From Antrodiella citrinella (lineage: Eukaryota > Basidiomycota > Agaricomycetes > Polyporales > Steccherinaceae), in the NCBI GenBank assembly GCA_004802725.1, contig SGPM01000095.1, forward strand, positions 1 through 64,000: DNA of 64,000 nt, read 5' to 3'. Made by a program: the position numbers and the translations under genes. The notes below the pieces were generated by a model. The model had not been told where the DNA came from, ran no database searches, and saw only the letters and a program-made list of their open reading frames with translations. Below are positions 26,879 to 38,464 of the stretch, one piece after another; positions within the stretch are counted from its first letter, which is position 1; each line of letters begins with the position of its first letter.

Positions 26879-28657
26879 TCAGTGCTCTCCGGCCTTGCCT
26901 TCTGGTCGTCTGGTCTTGAACATCCCTCTAGTCCGCACACCTTCTTTGATCTCTTCCGCATTTTGCTTCCCCTGTTCTTCTTCTTCACCCGCTGCACGAC
27001 TTCGGCCTGCAGAGAGTTGATTCAGCCGGGATGATACGTGTGTATAATGCATGTGGATAGGGAACTCACCGATGAGAGCCCAGTTCCTCGTACTAGGTAT
27101 CCGCAAGGTCTCACACTCTACCATCCACCCGCAATGCGCATGTAGGCTCGCAAGCCAAATCCGGTACATCGAGTACGCACTTGCATTGCTTCCATCTCCA
27201 CCTAGACTGAGTGACTCCACGAACTCTTCCGAAGGGATCGATATTGGAAATGGTAGATTCCTGGACCGCTCGTATTTTGACTCGAACGTCCAAGGGCAAC
27301 ATGGTATGGAAAGGTATCCTGACGCGTCACAGAGGGTAGAGAGTACCGGAACCCACGGTGTTAACTCATCTGCGTGATTTCCAATGACGAACACGCCGGG
27401 TGTTAGGTATGGAGAGGCGAGCGTAGGGTCCAATGCTTCAACATGTAGACTTGCTTGGCTGGCTTCTGAATAGTGATCCCAGGACATTCGTTTCCGCACG
27501 TCGATGCCGTGACCTTTATACCCTTCTGACACAAGAATATGAGTTAACAGACCGTTTCCGCATCTTATCGTAGCCAGTCAGCAAAACGTTTGTTGCTCAA
27601 GGACGGAAGTCGTACCCAAGATCAACGAAGCCACTTGAAGGACGACCCCATGTGTGTGTGTGCCAAGGAGAAGTCTCCGACGGATCAGATTTCTCAACCT
27701 GTTCGGCACCGGAGTACATCTGCTTCCACAGTAGCATCAGGAACGTCGCTATCCCAATGTCCTGATTCCGACCGTTTGTCAGATTTGAGCAATGATACTC
27801 TGAAACGAAACTTTACCTCATATACATGTTTCAGTGGATCCGTGCTCTCTTTCCATTCATCCACCAGATGTTTATGCCTTTCCCTCATGACCAAGTACAA
27901 ATCCTGATACTCCTCCCTCGGCACGATACAATCATGCATCACCCGTTTCTTGTAATTCGTCATCGCACCCCAGCCATACCGATGCAACGTCTCCAGTAAC
28001 GCAAGACATGTTCGGTACAGCCTGGAGTTCATATCGGTCGGGGTGTTCGGAAGGGGTACGACTTCGATTTGGAGTGAACCACCTATGCCGTCTTGGGTTG
28101 TTCGTATGTAGCGGAACGCGAGGTGGGAGACAGATGGATGGTAGTAGGGAAGTGAAGATCCTGGTTCGACGATAGGTGTCAGAACGAGGACACTAGGTGT
28201 TGCTAGAGAATTTTCGGAGAGATTATCTGTCTCTGGTGGATCTTCTTGACAATAGAGAGTGCAATGCTGCTCCAGACTAGCATCGCGTCCTGGTCTCCTC
28301 GCTAACAACCTTCGATGCACGTCCTTGGTGAACCGGAACCCGTCCAGACGTGGCGCCAGTCCTGGTAGATCATCCGTAGTCTCTGCGACAGTATCCGACC
28401 GCAAAATGAGTGTAGAGTTGTACTCGGGATGATGGATGAGTTGTGAGATGGCTGACTCGAACTAAATAGACTGCGTAAGTGAATGTGAGTCCACAAATGT
28501 CACAGGCATTACTGACTAACTCTGGAGGAAAATCGGCCGCGCAGTGGATGAGAGGAACCCATGCATCATCGGCATCTGCGATTTTGAGAGGTGTGCTCTC
28601 TGGGACTTTGTCCGGGATTGGAGAAAAGCGAGGTCGCTGAGTCGGCTGCTCAGGCAT
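26879..28657 (-). CDS. TRM44: tRNA (uracil-2'-O-)-methyltransferase Trm44
   Basis: The start at 28657 gives MPEQPTQRPRF; a stop lies in frame just upstream. A variable N-terminal region contains RDASLEQHCTLYCQED. The conserved core runs MTNYKKRVMHDCIVPREEYQ, then ERHKHLVDEWKESTDPLKHV. After an intron it continues DIGIATFLMLLWKQMY, FVDLG, CGNGLLTHILVSEGYKG and GIDVRKRMSWD. FVDLG/CGNG is the S-adenosylmethionine-binding motif I. Trm44 (METTL19 in animals) methylates the 2'-O of U44 in tRNA-Ser. The last exon joins ALI to GRSRAAGEEEE and ends KAGEH at 26879. About five exons; the splice near 27,580-27,690 was inferred from the motif order. Confidence 0.87.
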
Positions 28658-28994
28658 CTCAAATGGGGTATCTGTGCGCAACTCATCAGCGTCGAGTCAT
28701 TGCATCTTAACGCCATACGTACAAATGAGTACTTGAGTTTCAACGTTGCGCAACAACTCGATGTAAACAGAAAAAGCAAACACAGGGTCTGGCTGCTTGC
28801 GATCATGACGACAAGATGATCAGGCGCCCGACATCGGACAAACACTCAAGTATCGGGTCCAGTGAATATTTGCAAAGAGCACAAAGTACAACAATACAGT
28901 AATGGTATACAAACAATAGAAAAGCACGGCCTGTTCGAATTTATTCCATCCTAGATCTCACAGCGTTCCACAAACTACTAGTAGGTCATTTTGC

Positions 28995-30724
28995 TTAGAA
29001 CTCGTTGTAAGCAGGAGGTCCCTCACCCTCGCCCTCGCCACCAGGAGGAGGACCACCTTGAGCACTTTGTCCAGACTGGCCCTGCAGGACACGCTCCCTC
29101 TCCTCTCTCTGAAGCCGCTTCTTCTCTTCCTCAGCACTCTCGTATTTCTCCCATTGTGCTGGTGCCTTTTCCGGAGGTGGCGCTGCGCTAGAACCGCCGT
29201 AGCCTGGCAGGTCCCCAGCCTTCTGTGCGTCATGGTCAGACTTGATGCTGAGAAGCGAGCCAGAAGCAGGTCCAGGTCCGCCGGGTCCAGACGACTGAGG
29301 GACACCTGTCTCTGCAACGGTTGGTAACGCGGATGTGACCCCTACTTTCGGTTCTTCGGGATCAGGAGCAACGATGGGTGAAGTGACTTTTGAGTCGTCC
29401 GGTGAGACTGGGATGGGAGCTGGTGCCTGGTTCAATGCAGATGGGTTCAGAGGCATAGTCTGCTGCCCTGCAGGAGGTGAAGTTGCACTTCCCGATGACG
29501 GCCGACCTATCGGGACAGGGGCAGTCTGTGTTTGCACGGAGCTGACAGAAGACTGAGATGAATGGTGGGGAGGAGGTGGGAAAGAGGTCGTAGTTGGAGG
29601 TGGAGAGAGAGGGACGGTAGGCTGAGCTGGATCAGTAGAACCGATGTTATCCAGCTCCTTCGCATGAGTTTGCCCAAAGGAGCGAGTATCATGTCGCTGC
29701 AAATCGGCCGGTGATGCTTCAGGAAGGACGAGGTTGTCGGAGCCTGGCGTATAAGCGTCAAGTGCCTTCTGGAGAGCGGCACGGACATTGGTCGTAGTGG
29801 TGGCTCCAGCATACGGCTCCAGTTTGGTCGGGGGAACAGACGGTATAACTGGAAGGATCGCGGTAGCTGCCTGCGTGATGAGGAGCAACTTCTCTGCATA
29901 CTATATGCATGTAGTTAGTATCATGCGACGTCATACGTCAATGAACATATGTACCTCGCGGTAAGCCTCCCACTTCAAACGCTCACCCTCCTTGATCGCC
30001 TTTCTCTTCAAGATCTCTAATTCTGCGTTTTCATCGACGGATTCGCTTTCGAGCTTGGTAATTTGGGCTTCGATTTCAGCTATCCTCTTCTCGTTTCCAC
30101 GTCGGCCTTCCGAGTCCAGCTTCCTGATCTGACCCTCGAGAGCGGTAAGCTGAGCACGATGAGGAGCCAATTTGGCATCTGCTACACGAAGATCCTTGTA
30201 CGGCCCTCGTGCGGCATCAAGCTTGGTGGCCAGGGACTGAGAAAGTGTCCCCTGGACGTAATTGAGCCACCCAAGACGATCGGACACTGCGGGTGTAATA
30301 AGATGGGAGCAAGCTGGTATGCGATTTGGAGATCACGTACCATCTTTCAGATCCTCGGCTTCAGACTGACCCCAGAGGTACAGCTCCTTGCCGTGCGCCT
30401 GTGTGCCGCGTGCGACGTTGTCGAAATCGATGGCAACACCTTTCCCAGTGGTGATGAGCTTCTGTAAAGGAGGAGTGGAGCTCCTGAAAGACGAGAAGTT
30501 GAGAGCACGTTCGATCAAACATCGGTGATGTATACGCACGAATACTGCTGCTGGAAGGTCCTCAGCTGATGTGTGAGATGGTCGAGAGTGCGAGAGCCAG
30601 TGCTGGAATCAGCATTGGCGTTAGCAGACGACTTGCCACTGGTACCCGGGATGTGGTTACCGATGGGAGTGTCTTTAAGGGCGGACTGAGCCTTGTCGGC
30701 GAGCGAGGTAAAAAAGCTGGACAT
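28995..30724 (-). CDS. Eisosome core component Pil1/Lsp1 (BAR domain)
   Basis: The protein starts MSSFFTSLADKAQSALKDTP. The BAR domain follows: LDHLTHQLRTFQQQYS, TPPLQKLITTGKGVAIDFD, LYLWGQSEAEDLKD, VSDRLGWLNYVQGTLSQSL, and a coiled region through LESESVDENAELEILKRK and KWEAYREYAEKLLLI. The C-terminal 250 residues are Pro/Ser/Gly-rich and end GPPAYNEF. Pil1 and Lsp1 assemble on PI(4,5)P2 under the plasma membrane and form eisosomes (furrows). The long Pro-rich tail is typical of basidiomycete forms and longer than in yeast. Four exons, with introns near 30,540-30,485, 30,345-30,288 and 29,945-29,900. Confidence 0.93.
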
Positions 30725-31070
30725 GGTGGTGGTAGATTGGAAAGATGAGAGGGGCTACAGGAGAAGATACCCGAATGTTTAAATACTTTGTTTGTCCGCT
30801 GCTGCGTTAGAGCACAGACGTCATCGATCTCCATGGCGCCTCTTATCCGATACCATAATCCAAGGGAAAAGAGAATTACTAGACCGCACAAGCCAAACAT
30901 AAAATAGAAATGTTATAAGTGAACACCCATTGTACAGTCAGTAGAGCAAACGACAGCGATGCAGTGTACAGCAATAGCAAAACCAGAACCATACCACCCG
31001 CAGTCCATCTGCGCAACTCAAGATACCTCAGCCATCACCGCCCCCTATAGTCGCGATTGCAGGTGCGCAA

Positions 31071-32234
31071 TCAGACAACGATCTTCTTCGCGTTCTTCCC
31101 CTTCTTGTCCGAGTCCTTGTGCGACAGGAACTCTACCTCCGTCGCAAGAGGCGCCTGCAACTTCGCGTTGCCCGCATAGCCCAGCACGTTTACCTTGAAG
31201 TGTCGTCCAATCGCCTCAACCCGCTCCCGAAGCTCGTTGTCGTCGTCCGTTCCCGTCGATTGCGGTGCAGTCCGTGTCCAAATCGACAGACGATAGAATT
31301 GCGGTCGTGTGGATACGATGACACCTGTGATCATCGACTGTGGCGCGTCCTCCTCGTTCTCCGGAGTCGCATTCGCCAGTATGGGGTCGAACGTCTCGCC
31401 AATAGCAGCCAACATCTATGTCATCCCATGAGAAGTGAGTTCGCCAATTTTGTGCACTGGTTTACGCACAGTGTAGAGCCACATCTTATCCACGTTGGCG
31501 CGGTTTTTGTCCTTGGGCAGTTGTATACTCCACTTCCCGCCGTTCTTGTTCGCATCATCCTCCCAAGCGGGAATGATTCCCTCCTGCGTGACACATACAA
31601 TCAACACGGAGACAAGCATCATTGAAGAGTATGTACGCACCTTGAATAAATAGTAATTCGCCCTTTGGGGCAAGTTGGATGGCGGCACGATATTGTTGTA
31701 AAGGCTGTAAGCAGTTTAGTCGTGTGATGTGTAAGCAATGAAAAGGAAGACGTACCCCCAGAACTCCTCCACGCTGTCGAAGCTGATGACACGCTTGATA
31801 TCCTCCATCCATCCTTGTGCAGCCGACGCAATCCCGCCAGGGGTTTGTGCGAGAGGTGTTTGAGGGAAAGCAGTCATCGGCGTTTGAGGCATATTCCTGC
31901 CCTTTGTAGCAGGCGAATCGAACCATAATGTCCAAGCAGAGAACAGCGGGTGCTGTAAGACGCAAATGAAGATGATCAGTTTCCTCATTGACCACCCGGA
32001 AAGACGAAACACTAGGCTTACCTTGACATTGAAGTTTTGAGGATCGTTAAATACGGTACGGATGTTCTCAGCCTGCTGCTGCATGTCTACCTCGTCAATC
32101 TCGCCAGGTTCAAGGGACTCGTCACCATTCTGCTCGTTCTGAGGGTCCTTGACATGGTTCTCTGCCAAAGCGGCCGAAAGGGCAGCCTTGGAAGCCTGGA
32201 GAGCGGGACCGGGTAGGGTGGATGCGGACGCCAT
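31071..32234 (-). CDS. mRNA cap-binding translation initiation factor eIF4E
   Basis: The start MASASTLPGPALQASK is followed by an acidic linker and NVKHPLFSAWTLWFDSPATK, the conserved opening of the cap-binding fold. Later blocks are VEEFWGLYNNIVPPSNLPQ, NYYLFKEGIIPAWEDDANK, GGKWSIQLPK and DKMWLYTMLAAIGETFD. Then come ITGVIVSTRPQFYRLSIWTR and a C-terminus ending KNAKKIVV. The tryptophans that stack on the 7-methylguanosine cap are present. An insertion of about 25 residues with three TP-containing units (MPQTPMTAFPQTPLAQTP) separates the first two strands. Five to six exons. eIF4E recruits capped mRNA to the ribosome through eIF4G. Confidence 0.92.
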
Positions 32235-34949
32235 TGTTTTAAGAGCGCGTTTCTGGAGAGAAGGTTTTGGAAGTGACTGAGCAGAAAAGAACGTGAATCC
32301 GGAGGGGTGGATCTGAAGAGCAGCCGGGAACTTTCTGGATCGATGAGAGGTGGGCTGTCGTGAGAGCAGAAATTAGAGTTGGACGATGCGATATAATAGC
32401 GTAGATCGCTGTAGCTGTAGTTGCGTTTGGCACAGAGACGGGCTCTGGGAGGAGGAGAGGTAAGGTAAAAGGGTCTATGGCGGGTGGCGAGTCGAGACTT
32501 TGTTTTAGGAAAAAGACAAACGCTTCGCTCGACGCCTTCACTCTGATCTCCCATGGCTGTCGGCATTTGCCGATCTGGCCCGCTCGGTAGGGTCGCACCA
32601 AAAATATCTGTGGCGAGTCTCTTGACTCTCCAGCGTTCGAGGAGCTCGTAGCCATGGTCACGGCGATCTGGTTTGCGGGATGCGGTCGTCCAAATCGCTA
32701 GGACTCTGTACGGACATCGCGTTGTATCGTCTTGGACAATGTTCACACCGATACCATCAAGCCTGGTCGAAGTCTCACCTGTTTGGTCGTTGTTCCTAGC
32801 CAGCGAGGACGCGGGTATGTATACGGTCGAGGTTGTCGAGGACTGACGAAATCGACCCATGCCAATAGGTTTGAATTCACACGCCGCACAGAGGACCCTC
32901 TCTCCAGATCAACGCCATTCTTTCGCTGACCCACATAGGCAGCCTCAACCCGGATTTGTCCAGAAGCACCCACCAGCTCTGATACTTCCTGCCTTGATTT
33001 CTTCCGCTAATAGTCAGTACCTTGGGGATGCGGCAAAGCTTACTCAAGACAGCATGCAGATGGACGAAAGAGGGCACAGCGGGTCGACCCATATCCTCGG
33101 ACTCGGAGTTATGTTCGAAATCACCATCACCTCAGCAGCAGGGAACAATCGTCACGGTTTGGGTACGAGGTGTTTCCTGTTCATGTCTGGACTGTACTGT
33201 TTTGCTGGACAACCAGTGTCTTCTTGAACGGAGCTTCAGGACCCAGTTTATCTCATGACATGCGTTCCATCATGTTGGAACATGTGGTGGACAAATAACG
33301 TTGGACATGTCGATATGGTCAAGGCTGACCCGCTCAGTCGCTACGCATGCCGTCTCTTCAGACTGGCCCACGTGGATATAGCGCAAGTCGCTCCCTCTGT
33401 CGGTCCACTTTTGCCACAACCCTCACGAGACGTGCTGCCACCGTACTTCGGTTCCTGTCCAGGCTTGGCCAATGGATCATGCCGCTCCCAGCTAGATTTC
33501 CTCTGTGCATGTTGGAGATTAGTGCTGTATGTATTGTGTTGTTCGCCCGTCGTCGATAGATTGAGATCCACCCGGGAAATCTATGCATGTGAGGCGCTGA
33601 TCATTTTCTCCAGTGCAGATCTGACCGCTCTACTTAGATTCCTCCGTTGGGCCGCCGGTCTCTTTCTATCATGTTCAGAGGCACGGGAGAAATTTCAATA
33701 TGTTCCAATACATATCCCTTTCACGGGTCGGCGACCTGCGCAGAATGCCATCCATGCTACCCCGCTAACTGACACGCCGCCCTCATCTCTCTGCGTCTCG
33801 TGTCGATCACACACCCTGTATCAGGTCGCTGTCGGGTCACAACTCACCCGGAGAACAAGCCCACCCCACCGATGTCACCCGTCCCCCAGAACATCGCCGG
33901 GCGTGCATACACACGTACGGCTCTGGTGCGCCGGAAACCATGGCCCGTCAACATTCCGTGTGCGACCACGTCGGGGATCCGGTACACAAGCACGACGGCA
34001 TGCGGCATGCCACCGCGTCCTCGGACGCGCGCGCGCGCACTAGCCCAAGGGCGACTGCGAACGTTCTGCCACTCTCGGACGCTCAGGCGGGGTGCGCGAT
34101 CGCAATGATGATTCTGATTTCACAACTCGGGGGCTCCTCCTTTCGTCCATCCGTTACGGTTCTGTCGTAGGAGGGGGAACGTTCACCCTCGAGCTGCTCA
34201 CACGCACGTTCACCTTCCCTCCTCTGAGGCGTGAAAAAATACAAATGATACTTGATAACTGAGCGGAACTGAGGTCGGCCATACCGGTGTACGGCAGGGG
34301 GTGCTGACTTTGAGAGGCCTTCGACTGTTAGCTTCGTGTGGTCCACGGCTTCTGCGGCGACGACGCCCACCGGCTATCGGATCGGGCGAGCACACGAGCT
34401 GGTCTTTTATCGAGGCTCATCGTCGTCAACTTATCGACCGTATTAACATCGACGGTGCAAAGTTCATACCGCCGTGACACGTTACTGGGTCTCTCATGTG
34501 AAAAGTGCTAGCCAAGGATCACAGTTGTCATTGCGATTCATTATTCCGTTATCACTCTGTGCGAAGCAAGGGCGTGTGGTGTGAATGAATACTATATCCG
34601 GTGCTAGTTCTACGCTAACTTATTACCGTACATCGCTCGGCCTGCGCTTGAGAATGTACCAGATAACGATCCTATTGACTATGTTACACGATTATAATGA
34701 TGGCAATTACGTCCCGAGAGAGATAGAGACAAGCCAGACCGAGAGCGAAATAACAGGGTGAATGCGAGAGCGGTTGCAGAGAGAAAAATGCGAGTGGGAA
34801 TGCAAGGAGAGCCTGAGAGAGCGAACGAACGACCACAGAGAACAGAGAGCACGAAAGCGAATGAGGGCGGAACGAAATTTGTAATGGCATGACGAATAGT
34901 AGCGAAGGCATGACGGTGCACACAGCAGGCAGGAGGCACGAAAGTGGAC
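32235..34949. other. 2.7 kb stretch with no supported gene
   Basis: Reading frames here are short or have unnatural composition. The longest (33255-34043, plus) is rich in Cys, Arg and Ser and has no family match. A first-exon-like frame at 32732 with a possible intron at about 32,815-32,868 runs to a stop within 20 codons. The eIF4E promoter must lie at its left end, and the 3' region of the gene ending at 34950 at its right end. A non-coding RNA or a poorly conserved gene is possible. Confidence 0.5.
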
Positions 34950-36211
34950 TTAGGCATTGATGTTGAGCCCCATCATGGGCGCGGCGACGGAGTTGCGCTT
35001 GACCTCCGGCATCTGGATATTCACGGGGATATTCCGAGCTACGATCTGCTCCTGCAGGTCGAGGAACTAGAGTGCACAATTGAACGACGGCGGAGATGGC
35101 AGATATTCTGGAAATAAGCTTACGTCCTGCTCCTCTTCAAGGATTTGTTCATTCAGCTTCTTGGCCTCGTCTTGCATGTGTACGAGCATCGTCTATAGTA
35201 CGATGTCAGCGTGTGTAGCGCGGCAGCATAAACGAATTCCTTACCCTGATAGAGCGGCTGTTCAGTCCTTTGTAGGAAGCAATACGTTCTAGCGAGACGG
35301 GATCCTTCCCAACAAGGCGAAGCTGCTCGTGAAGCCAGAGAATGTATTTCTCAAGACATTCAAGATAGTGCCTCTTCTTGTCATGAGACGTGATGCTATC
35401 CCTGAACACGCATGGGGTCAGCGACTAAGAATGCGCCACACCCGAGTCCATGTACTTACGGATCAGTAGGCTGGAAGTGAACGTTGTCAGCGACAGATCT
35501 GAAGTACGCCTTGCGCTGGTTCTCAGGTCTGACAGCGCCCTGGCCAGACTGTTTCTTGCGGCTAGAGCTGCGGCTCTTCGTCTTCGGGTTGGTATCCGGC
35601 GCGGTGTGGTCGTCCTGTAGCTGCGTGTGCTTGTGCAGCGAGGTGGCTTGGGCAGAATGGCGGTCGCGCACAGCGAGGTCGTTCAAGAGATCGCACGGAG
35701 TGGGGAACATGACCTGCGGCGTGTGAACGTATTGATCTGGGTGCGCCTGGGATGCGCCTGGGGAGGGACTAGCCAGAGACGCGCCCGACGGCTGGTCGGC
35801 GCTGGAGACAGAGGCGGGTTGGGAGAACGAGGGCGCAGGCGTCTGCTGGGACGCGTTTTCGGGGAGCGAGGGCAAAAGGGTGGAATACGCGGATACGGGG
35901 ATGGGAGAATGGATGTGGACGGAGTGGTCCTGCTCTGGGTATTGCATATTCAGATGTGTGTGGGTGTAGTCCTGGACGGGGTTAGGCTGGGGGTAGAAGG
36001 GATAGCCATGGTAGTGGGCTTGATAGTGGAGAAAGGGAGGGGGTGCAGGCTGATACGCTTGGACGTGGTTGTGGCTCGGAGGAGGGTGCGCCAACTCTGG
36101 ATGGTACGGCGGTAGGTACGACTGGGACGCTGCAGATGAGTGGACTGACTGAAGGACAGCAGACACGTGACTTACAGGATACGAGATACGTTCGTTGGAG
36201 TAGTAGTCCAT
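34950..36211 (-). CDS. Unnamed protein A of a divergent pair (shared YxGLNS domain)
   Basis: Four exons (36211-35460, 35401-35245, 35192-35124, 35066-34950) give 364 aa. The first 220 residues are low complexity, rich in His, Pro, Ser, Gln and Tyr (for example YPFYPQPNPVQDYTHTH). A basic patch (KTKSRSSSRKKQ) precedes KAYFRSVADNVHFQPTDP. The only ordered part is about 75 residues from DSITSHDKKRHYLECLEK through YILWLHEQLRLVG, IASYKGLNSRSIR and TMLVHMQDEAKKLNEQI. It looks like an amphipathic helix or coiled coil, a short loop with GLNS, and a second helix. The same domain occurs in the divergent gene at 37167. I know no named family or function. The basic patch and Gln/Pro-rich tail would fit a nuclear protein, but that is inference. 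Confidence 0.85.
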
Positions 36212-37166
36212 GGCGAGAGCAGGAAGATGGGATGGCGGAGTGAGATGGACGCGTTAAGTAGCGTGCGGGTGGGAGGAGTGGAGCTGTTAAACGTACGGTG
36301 AATGTGTGTGCGCGATCGACATCGCAGATGCGGCGTGTTCCACAGATTGCACACTAGATCTGCCATCCAAGGCCACTGTTCGGCTCCTCCTGCCTCCTCT
36401 TTGGCAATCCTCACATCCCAGCCCACCCGTTTCCTTCGCACCCTCCCGCCGGTACTCGTCCTGCACGTCGTCGTCTCAGTTCCACGCGCCGCTAGTACAG
36501 ACAGAGCGGAGGGGAGTGTCCTACGACGACGATGCCCTGTAAGAAGACGCAGGCCTTCTTCGCCGCGGAAAGAAGTCAGCACCATCACTGCAATATGCTC
36601 GCATCCGGCTCACTCACCTTGCCATCCTCCCGGACCCGCCCTCCATTGGTCCATGTCCCGTCCGATTTCTGCGCACTCTTCTGAGCGCACCGTGCATTCG
36701 AGCTCACATCATCGCGGAGTTCCAACACGGCACCTGATTGGTCCATACAACTCTTTATTCAAACCCAGCTGCCGTTTGCCGGCTCGTCCTCTGTAAGTAG
36801 TGTTAGACACGCTACAACGTGGCCTCGTCCCTCGGGTTTACGCGAACGACTGGGATGGGCTGTGCGTCGCCTGGAACGACTAATAGGCAGCAGCGTGCCT
36901 AAACCCAGACCCCCGCGAGCCGCAGATCCCGTCCAGTACAGACTTGCCCTTGCTCATTTCGTACGTCATCAGCGGGGCGACATCGAACGCCACCTCTCTT
37001 GACAGCCTGATTTACTTCTGTCAATCTTTCCTCAACCTCCTTCCCAATTAGGTCATCTACAATGTATGTTGCATTTATTTTTCGTGAGCCTACGCCCGTC
37101 GTTTCGTACGTATAAGTACTCTCTCCGCCCCGCCGAGACAGCCATCAACCACTTCTCTGCCCCGCC
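36212..37166. promoter_or_regulatory. Shared intergenic region of the divergent paralogous pair
   Basis: 955 bp separate the two start codons of the paralogous pair, longer than most intergenic spaces in the window. A CCAAT-like atTGG (minus-strand CCAAT) occurs at about 36,650 and 36,738. Frames crossing it have no supported structure. It should contain both promoters and could allow joint control. Confidence 0.45.
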
Positions 37167-38464
37167 ATGTCTTCGCCAATCTCACCCGCCTCCCATGTCT
37201 CGCCCACCGTCAGCCCTGCTCTCGCCTCCTCGCCCGCGTCGCAGGCACAACCCGCTCTGAGACCAGACCTGCGTCTCGACCTCTCTGCCGTACCCGTTGG
37301 CTCGATCCATGCAGGGACGCCGCAGTACACTCCTGCCACTGCCACGAGTGCTGGCTCCCAGTCGCCGAGTTCCCCCAGTTCAGTCGGCAGCCTCCCCACA
37401 CCTTCTGACACCTTCATGACGCCCATCTATCCTACTACCAATAGCTTTCACATGCCTCTCAAGTCTCACGCACCGCCGTCCTACTGTGCAAATAGTTTAC
37501 AAAGGTCGCAAGGACCAGCTCCTCTCCCCTTCCCCATTGTCCGCAAGCTTAGCATCGCAAGTTCAGCATCGTCCTCCTCCGAGTCTCCGACTTCGCCTGG
37601 CTCGCCTGGCATGGAGCCCGATGCGTCGTACCGATTCCCACCTCTCCCTGCCCACACCCCTGCCTCCGGTGTCGTGAGGTCTCAGTCGTCAAGTTCGTAC
37701 CGTATCGTGCATCCCTCTGTCGGGCCCGCAGCGACTATCGCTGCCGGCGGGAGAGTGACCATCTCCCACCCGTACGCGAGGCTGCACGCCAAAAATCATG
37801 ACAGTGGCGGCACGTCTAAGCGCAGACGCATGTGGAGCCACGCGCTCGAGAAGTCGGTGTTCACGCCACATGAGCTGTGAGTTGTTGAAACGCCTATTCA
37901 CCGGAGTATGGGCTGACAGAGTTTGGACAGATCGACCGTCGGTGCGCCGCACAGACGCACCATATACACGGCAAGCATGGAGGCTCACGTGGACGGGCTG
38001 CATGCCCAGCTCCTCGAGTACGCGCTGTTCCCTGTTCCTTTCGAACAGCTGGAAGCGTACCGGGGTTTGAATTCCAAGACGGCTAAAGTGCGTTTCGCCT
38101 CGGCGTCCTCCATGTATGAAGTGTAATCTTTCCTTTGCGCAGAGCATGGTAGCGGGCCTACAGAAAGACATGAACGATATGAAAGTCAAGCTTCTCGAGC
38201 TCCAGCGTGTGGTAAGTCGAGCGCTCTTGCTAGGTCGTCTCTGATTCGAGGCTTATTATTTATCACCAGAACCACACTTTGCGGAGTTGCACCACGGCAT
38301 TCAATAAATTGCACGAATACGCACCTTCCTACGCGTCTTCTGCACCAGGAGCGTCGAACTCTGGTCGACTTCCAGTGATGGGGAGGACCCCGCCGCGCCG
38401 GCATTCTCTTGGGACATCCGAGTACCCGTACTCTGGAGCCTTTGGAGGCACCTGTGCCCGTTGA
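37167..38464 (+). CDS. Unnamed protein B of a divergent pair (shared YxGLNS domain)
   Basis: Four exons (37167-37876, 37931-38087, 38143-38211, 38270-38464) give 376 aa. The first 200 residues are Ser/Pro/Thr-rich and probably disordered. A basic motif (SKRRRMWSHALEKSVFTPHE) leads into the ordered part: STVGAPHRRTIYTASMEA, HVDGLHAQLLEYALFPVP, FEQLEAYRGLNSKTAK and SMVAGLQKDMNDMKVKLLE. A Ser-rich tail ends FGGTCAR. The central 75 residues align without gaps to protein A (34950-36211), and exons 2 and 3 have exactly the same lengths as in that gene. Function is unknown. The cluster KRRR could be a nuclear localisation signal. Confidence 0.87.

Noticed and set aside
33255..34043. 262-codon plus-strand frame
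   Set aside because: Composition is rich in Cys, Arg, Ser and His with no domain, membrane or signal pattern, and it crosses a CG-rich stretch; it looks like chance.
35627..36115. 162-codon plus-strand frame
   Set aside because: Antisense to the Pro/His/Gln-rich first exon of protein A; composition follows from that exon.
34950..38464. Divergent pair as a homeodomain (HD1/HD2) mating-type locus
   Set aside because: The arrangement is similar to an A mating-type locus, but neither protein has a homeodomain: there is no WFxNxR-type third helix, and the shared domain is different.
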